NCBI GenBank assembly: GCA_002438605.1
Contig: DJPR01000011.1
Coordinates: 200,260 to 215,798 of the forward strand
DNA: 15,539 bases
Direction of reading: 5' to 3'
Source of the DNA: Ruminococcus sp. UBA6407
GTDB taxonomy: Bacteria > Bacillota > Clostridia > Oscillospirales > Ruminococcaceae
The notes under the pieces are model-generated. The model was given only the letters and a program-made list of their open reading frames with translations. It ran no database searches and was not told the origin of the DNA. This document shows, piece after piece, positions 1 to 6,307 of this stretch (the first letter of the stretch is position 1; each line of letters starts with the position of its first letter). A program made the translations under genes and the position numbers.

Positions 1-79
1 AAAATTATGTGTAATATGACGGAGAATTTGCAAGTTTATGACGTGCTTTGTGCGTTGTTGCCTTAAATACGGTATTGCA

Positions 80-110
80 TTGAGAAGTTGTTTGAAAGTT
101 TCACTATAAT
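80..110 (+). promoter_or_regulatory. Candidate sigma-A promoter for the DUF4430/ECF operon
   Basis: A perfect TATAAT lies at 105-110. The best -35 is TTGAGA at 80-85, but its 19-nt spacer is longer than the usual 17, so the -35 is uncertain. Transcription would start near 117 and give a leader of about 70 nt. A 7-bp inverted repeat (AGAAGTT 83-89, AACTTCT 111-117) flanks the -10 and could be an operator. Nothing gene-like is visible in 1-79. Confidence 0.4.
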
Positions 111-128
111 AACTTCTGAAATAATTTG

Positions 129-135
129 AAAGGAG
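129..135 (+). promoter_or_regulatory. Distant Shine-Dalgarno (AAAGGAG) for the first gene
   Basis: AAAGGAG is a full 7-nt match to the 16S anti-Shine-Dalgarno, yet it sits 52 nt before the ATG at 188. No GGAG-like motif occurs between 180 and 187. Folding away the hairpin at 138-179 leaves a 10-nt gap, which is a workable spacing. The site is seen directly; that it serves the start at 188 is inferred. Confidence 0.5.
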
Positions 136-137
136 TT

Positions 138-179
138 GCTTAAAATCTTTTGTTTATTTAAACAAAAGATGATTTAAGC
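138..179 (+). promoter_or_regulatory. Long stem-loop between Shine-Dalgarno and start codon
   Basis: The inner arms at 145-156 and 159-170 are perfectly complementary (12 nt; at least 11 pairs can form). A 2-nt bulge (171-172) follows, then a 7-bp outer stem (138-144 with 173-179). There is no U-tract after it, so it is not a normal intrinsic terminator. It fills nearly all the space between the AAAGGAG at 129-135 and the start codon, which suggests a structure that brings the two together or that gates translation. Confidence 0.75.
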
Positions 180-187
180 TAAAAAGT

Positions 188-1123
188 ATGAAAAAAGCAA
201 TTATTATTTCAGCAATTGGAGCGTCTTTACTTGCAATGTCAATGCCAATTACAGCGTCAGCAGATGAAAACAGTGATGTTACCGTTAGAATTGAGGGCAT
301 AAATGAGTGTCTTTACTACGGAACATATGAACTTTCAGAGAGCAAGACTGTTGCTGATGTTCTTTCATCAATTGACGAAGCTGATGATTCAATATCCATT
401 ACAGGAATTTCAGATGGGTATATTACGGCTGTTAATGATGATAAGGCTGCACATTTCGGAGGTTGGGACGGCTGGCTTTACCTTGTAAATGATGCTGAAC
501 CGACTGTTTCAGTTTCTGAGTATACAGTTAAAGGCGGAGATTCAATCGTTCTTTATTATGGTGATCCATATGGTGTAGGTATGCAGCGTCCTGTTGCTGA
601 TACCTCTGAGATTTCAAAAGGCATAATCAAGTTTACAAGCAAGGATGCCGAATATGATGCTGATTACAATGTAACATATAATGTTAATCCTGTTGCAGAT
701 ATGACTGTAACATGGGAAGCAGACGGTAAAACAACTGAAATTGTCACTGATGAAAATGGTCAGATAACTGTTCCTTCTGACTTTTTAACAAAGGGAAGTC
801 ATAAATTATCTGTTTCAAAAGTAAGCGAAAGCGGCATACCGATTGTTTTAAGGTTAGCTCCTGATTTTGAAGTACAGGTTGATGAAATTATTGCAGTTGA
901 AACTACAGCAGTTTCAACAACAACATCAACTGAAACGACAACAGCCGCAACAACTGCTGCTTTAACAGAAACTAAAAACGTTTCTTCAACTGCTAAAAGT
1001 ACAACTAAAGCTGCATCAGCTAAAAACTCAAGTCCTAAAACATCCGATACAATGCCGGTTGTTGGACTTTTTGGATTAACTGCAGCTCTTACAGCTTTAA
1101 TGGCAAGAAAAAAGAATGACTAA
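188..1123 (+). CDS. Secreted DUF4430 protein with C-terminal sortase-like anchor
   Basis: This 311-residue protein has a signal peptide (about 1-25, likely cleaved after ASA), a DUF4430 domain at about 31-126, a second beta-rich Ig-like region at about 130-232, a Thr/Ala-rich linker at about 238-280, and a wall-sorting-like tail: SPKTSD at 282-287, a hydrophobic stretch at 289-305, then RKK. DUF4430 is the fold of the C-terminal domain of transcobalamin and intrinsic factor; the diagnostic block here is GWDGWLYLVND at 92-102 followed by a GGD-type strand. It is the first gene of an operon with another DUF4430 protein and an ECF transporter, so a surface ligand-capture role, probably for a corrinoid, is inferred. 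The anchor has Ser where LPXTG-type motifs have Gly. Its stop overlaps the next start by 8 nt. Domain call is strong; ligand is not proven. Confidence 0.8.
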   Translation: MKKAIIISAIGASLLAMSMPITASADENSDVTVRIEGINECLYYGTYELSESKTVADVLSSIDEADDSISITGISDGYITAVNDDKAAHFGGWDGWLYLVNDAEPTVSVSEYTVKGGDSIVLYYGDPYGVGMQRPVADTSEISKGIIKFTSKDAEYDADYNVTYNVNPVADMTVTWEADGKTTEIVTDENGQITVPSDFLTKGSHKLSVSKVSESGIPIVLRLAPDFEVQVDEIIAVETTAVSTTTSTETTTAATTAALTETKNVSSTAKSTTKAASAKNSSPKTSDTMPVVGLFGLTAALTALMARKKND

Positions 1124-2963
1124 ACATAAATATAGAATAAATATTTTGGTTATAATAACGGCAATCTGCTACTTTTTGGAGATTGCCGTTAGTGTATATG
1201 GGGAGAGTGTTGACTCCTTCACCAAAATAAATGATATTGTAAATTATAAAGTAAATGCATGCGGATACACAGATGTACAGAATTTTGCGGATACATGGCT
1301 TGCTGAAAATGCGGGAAACGGTGATGCAGATTGGTATGCTGCGTGTTTGGCAGAGGCAGGGTATGATTTGAGCAGCTATACATCTGCTGCCAAAAAAGTA
1401 TTGCCGAATATCTCTAAATCAACGGATAAGCTTAGAATTTCATTGGCATGTCAGTCAGCTGATGACAGTGACTTTGATGTAAATGCAGTAATATCAGAGG
1501 CTTTTGAACAGAATAATATTATGAATATAATTTATGGTATTATCTTAATGAATATGGCTGATTTTTCGGATAATGAACGTCAATCTGCCGCTGAAAAGCT
1601 GATTGCTCTACAGCTTTCAGACGGAGGATGGTGTCTTACAGGGAAATATGCTGATGCTGATGTAACTGCAATGGCTTTGCAGGCACTTTCACCATTTCAG
1701 TCAAGCTTGTTTGCAAAAAGCTCAGTAGAAAAGGGAATAGAACGCCTTTCATCATTGCAGCAGTCTGACGGAGGGTATAAAAGCTATGGTACAGCGTCAT
1801 CGGAAAGCTGCTCTCAGGTTATTTTAGCATTGACCCAGCTTGGAATTGCTCCACAGTTTGATGAGAGATTTATAAAGAACAATTCAACTGTAATTGATGC
1901 ATTATTGCACTATCAGCTTGAAAGCGGCGGATTTTCCCATACAATCGGAGCAAGTGAAAATGATAAAGCAACAGTACAGGCACTAATGGCATTAACTGCT
2001 CTTAATAATTATCAATATAGCGGAGGCGGATTTTATTCATTTTATGATATTTATATTCCGACTCCTGAAATTCCTGAAAAAACAGAAAATACAGGTCAGC
2101 ACAATAATGAGCAGTTAGACAGCAATTCAGAACAGAATGAAGATAATAACTCATATTTTCAGAACAGCGAAAATACAAGTGATGTTGCTCCTGAAATATC
2201 AAGTAAATCTACTGTAATTCAGACAGGAACAACAGCAATTCAATCGTCAAATTCAAATGTGAATACAACCTTTTCAAATAAAACAACGTCAACAGCTACT
2301 ATTTTCAAGACAACTGCGGTGAAAATATCTCAAACAACAGCAGTTTCAGGGGTTTTAACTGCTTATCCTGAAGAAAATACAGGTAATAATATAAAAATTA
2401 TTTTATATGTTACTATTTCGGCGTTGTGCTTATTTTATAATGTTTTTTTGATTTGCAGAAAACAGTGGAAACCTAAAAATTGTATAATCTCTGTAATTGT
2501 TACTGCAGCAGGTTGTTTTGCTATTTCAAAGATTACTATAAAAACTCCTGCTGAGTATTATGGAAACGGTTTATCTGATGTTAATGGCAGCAGTGTTACC
2601 ATGTCTGTTAGTCTTGAAACAATAAAAGACAAAATTAATTATAATTATATGCTTATTCCTGAAACAGAATATGCAATAGAAGAAAATGACACAGTCTTTG
2701 ACCTGCTTATGCGTGTAACTGCTTCAAATGGCATACCTGTTGATTATTCAGGCAGTCACAACTCTGTTTTATCAACAGTTTATATAAAGGGGATAAATAA
2801 TGTCTACGAAATGGAATATGGTGACCTTTCGGGGTGGATGTACATGGTAAACGGTGAATTTCCCGATTGCAGCTGCGGAGAATATGAACTCAATGACGGT
2901 GATTTCGTTGAATGGGTTTATTCCAGAGATATAGGTCATGATATTACTGATGAGGAGAATTGA
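1116..2963 (+). CDS. Membrane-tethered alpha-toroid + DUF4430 protein (intrinsic factor-like)
   Basis: This 615-residue protein starts with a signal sequence or anchor (about 8-28). Next comes an alpha-alpha toroid of the prenyltransferase/squalene-oxidase-repeat type (about 40-302), with repeats LQLSDGGW (165-172), LQQSDGGY (214-221) and a degenerate LESGGF (268-273). A low-complexity Asn/Ser/Thr linker (about 308-425) leads to two membrane helices (about 426-446 and 455-471). A C-terminal DUF4430 domain (about 495-607) carries GWMYMVNGEFPD at 573-584. The helix pair would return this domain to the cell surface. Vertebrate cobalamin carriers have the same toroid-then-DUF4430 order. The start overlaps the previous stop (ATGACTAA) with only a weak Shine-Dalgarno, so translational coupling is likely. 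The gene is 3 nt from ecfT. Terpenoid cyclase activity is unlikely: no DxDD-type motif was seen. Corrinoid binding is inference from architecture and context. Confidence 0.8.
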   Translation: MTKHKYRINILVIITAICYFLEIAVSVYGESVDSFTKINDIVNYKVNACGYTDVQNFADTWLAENAGNGDADWYAACLAEAGYDLSSYTSAAKKVLPNISKSTDKLRISLACQSADDSDFDVNAVISEAFEQNNIMNIIYGIILMNMADFSDNERQSAAEKLIALQLSDGGWCLTGKYADADVTAMALQALSPFQSSLFAKSSVEKGIERLSSLQQSDGGYKSYGTASSESCSQVILALTQLGIAPQFDERFIKNNSTVIDALLHYQLESGGFSHTIGASENDKATVQALMALTALNNYQYSGGGFYSFYDIYIPTPEIPEKTENTGQHNNEQLDSNSEQNEDNNSYFQNSENTSDVAPEISSKSTVIQTGTTAIQSSNSNVNTTFSNKTTSTATIFKTTAVKISQTTAVSGVLTAYPEENTGNNIKIILYVTISALCLFYNVFLICRKQWKPKNCIISVIVTAAGCFAISKITIKTPAEYYGNGLSDVNGSSVTMSVSLETIKDKINYNYMLIPETEYAIEENDTVFDLLMRVTASNGIPVDYSGSHNSVLSTVYIKGINNVYEMEYGDLSGWMYMVNGEFPDCSCGEYELNDGDFVEWVYSRDIGHDITDEEN

Positions 2964-2966
2964 ATT

Positions 2967-3842
2967 ATGAATGCAATAACAAGACTGCATCCTTTCAGCA
3001 TTTTAATTTATACTGCGGCAGCTGTTACAGGAGCATTAACAATAAAAAATCCGATATTTCTATTGATATCCATATTCTTTGCATGTATAATATTTATTCA
3101 AATATCTCCGCTAAAAGCAGCTTTAAAGGAGCTGCTTTTCTTTGGCATATTAATGCTTGCCATGACAGTAATTAATCCAATTTTCAATCATAGGGGAAAT
3201 ACTCCGATTGTTTTTATAAATAATTTGCCAATAACTTTTGAAGCAATAATTTATGGTGTTATTTCATCAATGTCAATTATATCGGTTATTATATGGTGCA
3301 GAATATTTACAATTGCTTTAACTACGGACATGCTTCTGTTTCTCATAGGTAAGGTATCTCCTAATATAGCCGTTTTGATTTCTCTTGCTCTTAGATTTAT
3401 ACCTGATTTAAAGCTTCAATGGAAAAAAATAAAAAACAGTGCTGTTGTTTCAGGAAATTTTAACTGTGAATCATTTATTTTGAAGATAAAATCCTACCTT
3501 ACTGTTTTTTCTGCACTTATAACAAATTCACTTGAAAACGCCGTTCAGACTGCGAACTCAATGAAGGCAAGAGGATTTGAACTGAAAAATAAAACCACTC
3601 TTTCAATATACAAATTCAGATTAACAGATATTCTAATTACTTTTATTTCAATTGTTTCAATCGGTTCAGATATAATCTGTTTAGCCGGTTCAGATGTTAA
3701 CCCCGAATTTTATCCTGAGTTTATATTGCCGTCAATGAATTTAAAACTACTGCTTTCAATTATAGTAAATACAGGTTTATTTCTTATGCTGATACTGATT
3801 TCTGTTAAACTTTCAAACAGCAGGAAAAGGAGCTTTCAATGA
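2967..3842 (+). CDS. ecfT: ECF transporter transmembrane subunit T
   Basis: This 291-residue membrane protein has several hydrophobic segments (about 13-47, 55-70, 90-112, 130-143, 215-238, 260-280). It carries the two Arg motifs of the T-subunit coupling helices: ALRFIPDL near 141-148 and MKARGFELK near 199-207. In energy-coupling factor transporters this subunit links the S protein to the ATPases and transmits ATP-driven movement. GAGGAGAA lies just upstream of the ATG, and the gene's stop overlaps the ATPase start by 4 nt (ATGA). Because S, T and A are all in one operon, this looks like a dedicated (group I) transporter and not the shared ECF module usually found with ribosomal genes. Confidence 0.88.
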   Translation: MNAITRLHPFSILIYTAAAVTGALTIKNPIFLLISIFFACIIFIQISPLKAALKELLFFGILMLAMTVINPIFNHRGNTPIVFINNLPITFEAIIYGVISSMSIISVIIWCRIFTIALTTDMLLFLIGKVSPNIAVLISLALRFIPDLKLQWKKIKNSAVVSGNFNCESFILKIKSYLTVFSALITNSLENAVQTANSMKARGFELKNKTTLSIYKFRLTDILITFISIVSIGSDIICLAGSDVNPEFYPEFILPSMNLKLLLSIIVNTGLFLMLILISVKLSNSRKRSFQ

Positions 3843-5476
3843 ATATATTAAGCGTTAAAAATTACTCCTTTGCATATAAAGGTTCACAAAAAAATGCTGT
3901 TGAAGATATAAATTTTTTCGTTAATGAGGGTGAGCTTATTCTGCTTTGCGGAGGTACAGCAAGCGGAAAGACAACCTTGCTCCGCAGCTTAAAGCCTGAG
4001 CTTTCACCTTATGGTAAAAAGAACGGGAACATTTTGTTTATGGGAGAAGATTTGTGCAGTATATCCGCTGAACGTTCCGCATCAGAAATAGGATACGTTA
4101 TGCAGCGTCCTGAAAATCAGCTTGTTGCTCATAATGTATGGCATGAACTTGCATTCAGCTGTGAAAACCTTGGTATGAAGAAAGAACAAATACTGCGTAA
4201 TATTGCAGAAATATCAGGCTTTTTCGGACTTGATTCATTGCTTGACTGTGAATGTTCGACGCTTTCAGGCGGACAAAAGCAAATAGTAAACCTTGCGGCT
4301 GTAATGGCAGTAAAGCCGAAACTGCTTTTACTTGATGAACCCACATCTCAGCTTGACCCTGTAACAGCAAATGATTTCATTCGTACTCTGCACAGAATAA
4401 CAAGAGAACTTTCGATAATGGTTATTGTGTCTGAACATAGATTTGAGCAGCTGTTCCCATTGACAGATAAAATTCTTTTTATTGAAAACGGCAGACAAAT
4501 ATCATTTGATACTCCGCAAAATTCAATTGAATATATTTCAAATTCCAAGTCACTTTGCAGTTCAATGCCGTCATACGTTACATTATACAATTCACTTATG
4601 AAGGATACAGATATTTCAGCTCCTGTAAGTCTTAGTGACGGCAGAAATCTTATTGAAAAAAATATAAATAAGGACATAAAATGCCTTAAAAAAGCAAAGC
4701 GGTCTGTATCATCAGATTATGCTGTTGAATTTAAGGACGTTTTTTTCACTTATGAAAGCTTGAAAGCTGATATACTAAAGGGTATTGACTTGAATGTGAA
4801 AAGGGGAGAGATTTTATCTGTTTTGGGAAGCAACGGCAGCGGAAAAAGTACACTTCTTTCAATTGCCGCAGGTCTTAATAAAGCGTACTCAGGTAAAATT
4901 GAAATAGATGGTCAGAATATAAAGAAACTGTTAAGAAATAAGATGCTATATAAGAAAACAGCCATGTTGACACAGGATATTCAAACGTCTTTTTTGACTG
5001 ATGTTGTATGTGAGGAGCTTGACGGAGAATTACTTACTCCTGTATATGATTTTACACCATTTAAAAATATGCATCCTTATGACCTCAGCGGAGGTCAGCA
5101 GCAGCTTTTGGGACTTGCCAAACTGTTGAAAAAAAATCCTGAAATTCTTTTTCTTGATGAACCGACAAAAGGACTTGACGGACATTGGAAAATGATTATT
5201 TCCGAAACATTATTAAAGCTTAAAGAAAGCGGAATAACCATTTTAATGGTAACTCACGATACAGAATTAGCTGCTGTTTGCAGTGACAGATGTGTGCTTT
5301 TATTTAATGGCATAACATTAGAGCCACAGTCACCGAGCGATTTTTTTTGCGGAGGCCTTTATTATACTACATCTGCTGCAAAGGTATCTGACGGATTTTT
5401 TGATAAAATCTGCACAACCAAACAGCTTATTGAAATATGCAGACTGAACGGATTATGCATGGAAGGTGAAAAATGA
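3839..5476 (+). CDS. ECF transporter ATPase, two ABC domains fused
   Basis: Two complete ABC ATPase domains lie in one 545-residue chain. The first has Walker A at G38-T46 (GGTASGKTT), signature LSGGQKQ at 142-148 and Walker B ending D166-E167. The second has Walker A GSNGSGKS at 330-337, signature LSGGQQQ at 416-422 and Walker B ending D440-E441. A linker of about 60-80 residues without catalytic motifs joins them near 215-290. The usual EcfA and EcfA' subunits are therefore fused and both sites look catalytically intact. It energises import through EcfT and the S subunit on the cytoplasmic face. It overlaps ecfT and the S gene by 4 nt each, which fits coupled translation and fixed stoichiometry. 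A generic ABC ATPase is the only alternative, and context makes it unlikely. Confidence 0.9.
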   Translation: MNILSVKNYSFAYKGSQKNAVEDINFFVNEGELILLCGGTASGKTTLLRSLKPELSPYGKKNGNILFMGEDLCSISAERSASEIGYVMQRPENQLVAHNVWHELAFSCENLGMKKEQILRNIAEISGFFGLDSLLDCECSTLSGGQKQIVNLAAVMAVKPKLLLLDEPTSQLDPVTANDFIRTLHRITRELSIMVIVSEHRFEQLFPLTDKILFIENGRQISFDTPQNSIEYISNSKSLCSSMPSYVTLYNSLMKDTDISAPVSLSDGRNLIEKNINKDIKCLKKAKRSVSSDYAVEFKDVFFTYESLKADILKGIDLNVKRGEILSVLGSNGSGKSTLLSIAAGLNKAYSGKIEIDGQNIKKLLRNKMLYKKTAMLTQDIQTSFLTDVVCEELDGELLTPVYDFTPFKNMHPYDLSGGQQQLLGLAKLLKKNPEILFLDEPTKGLDGHWKMIISETLLKLKESGITILMVTHDTELAAVCSDRCVLLFNGITLEPQSPSDFFCGGLYYTTSAAKVSDGFFDKICTTKQLIEICRLNGLCMEGEK

Positions 5477-6147
5477 AAAAGATAATTTCATATTCTACAA
5501 TACTTTTGTTTTTGATAATTTTGACATTGTTCAGTGCAGTTTTGCTTAAAGGGCATTACTATACACTTATTTCTGTTGTTTTTGCAGCTGCGTCATTTGT
5601 GTTCTTTTTTCACTCGTTTGAACGTAAAGACCTGAATACACGCTACACAGCGGTACTTGCTGTAATGACTGCACTTTCTGTTGTGGGACGCTTTATTTTT
5701 GCACCCATTCCTGCATTTAAACCTGTAACTGCAATTGTAATATTAACAGGAATTTATCTTTCGGCAGAGGGCGGATTTCTTACAGGAGCATTGACTGCCT
5801 TAATTTCAAATATGTATTTCGGACATGGTGCATGGACGCCGTTTCAAATGCTTGCGTGGGGATCAATTGGTTTATTTGCAGGACTTTTTTCAAAGCAAAT
5901 GCGTAAATATCCTGTTTTAATTTTAATTTACGGCGGACTTTCAGGGGTTTTTTATTCTCTTATTATGGACGTTTGGACTGTTTTGTGGTATGACAGTTCA
6001 TTTAACATTTCAATGTATAAAGCAGCCATAATTTCAGCAGTTCCGTATACATTGATATATTCAGTTTCAAACATAATTTTTCTGCTTATTATCGGCAAAG
6101 GCTTTGGACGAAAGCTTGATCGTGCTGTGATTTTAATAGAGAGATGA
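5473..6147 (+). CDS. ECF transporter substrate-binding S component, CbrT-like
   Basis: This 224-residue protein has about six to seven hydrophobic segments and no soluble domain, as expected for an S component, the membrane protein that binds the vitamin. The most conserved-looking blocks are GRFIFAPIPAFKPVTA near 72-87, a GGFLTGALTAL segment near 100-110 and NMYFGHGAWTPFQMLAWG near 113-130. These resemble the S-component group often found beside DUF4430/toroid genes and linked to corrinoid uptake (CbrT-like). The substrate call rests on remembered family patterns and the neighbours. No cobalamin riboswitch is visible in the 187-nt leader. The start overlaps the ATPase stop by 4 nt and a GGAAGG-type site precedes it. 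Another vitamin or corrinoid precursor remains possible. Confidence 0.78.
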   Translation: MKKIISYSTILLFLIILTLFSAVLLKGHYYTLISVVFAAASFVFFFHSFERKDLNTRYTAVLAVMTALSVVGRFIFAPIPAFKPVTAIVILTGIYLSAEGGFLTGALTALISNMYFGHGAWTPFQMLAWGSIGLFAGLFSKQMRKYPVLILIYGGLSGVFYSLIMDVWTVLWYDSSFNISMYKAAIISAVPYTLIYSVSNIIFLLIIGKGFGRKLDRAVILIER

Positions 6148-6177
6148 TGTTTTTTATGGTCAAATGCTGTTTTTCTA

Positions 6178-6206
6178 TTGAAAAATGTAAGAAAAAATGA
6201 TATAAT
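6178..6206 (+). promoter_or_regulatory. Sigma-A promoter for recJ and downstream genes
   Basis: TTGAAA at 6178-6183, a 17-nt spacer and a perfect TATAAT at 6201-6206 form a near-consensus housekeeping promoter, about 100 nt before the recJ start. The last bases of the -10 coincide with the left edge of the palindromic element at 6205-6273, so the transcript would begin inside its left arm. Confidence 0.75.
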
Positions 6207-6273
6207 TAAGGAAACACTGTACTAAGAACGTAAAAAAAGAACGTCAAAAAACTTTGTACGGTGCTGCCTTAAT
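6205..6273. repeat. MITE-like imperfect palindrome in the recJ leader
   Basis: The left arm ATTAAGGAAACACTGTAC (6205-6222) and the inverted right arm (6256-6273) agree at 15 of 18 positions. AAG/CTT extends the stem inward after one mismatch. The loop holds two copies of AAGAACGT at 6224-6231 and 6237-6244. Size (69 bp), sharp AT-rich ends and intergenic position suggest a miniature inverted-repeat element or extragenic palindrome. No second copy occurs in this window, so repeat status is inferred. Confidence 0.55.
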
Positions 6274-6307
6274 AAAAGATATTTTCTGAAAAGAACGGAG
6301 ATTTTTT

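Noticed and set aside
1..187. Cobalamin riboswitch ahead of the putative corrinoid operon
   Set aside because: I looked for the B12-box type core and the usual multi-stem layout and saw neither. The region is also too short for a full riboswitch plus the visible promoter; one could lie upstream of the window.
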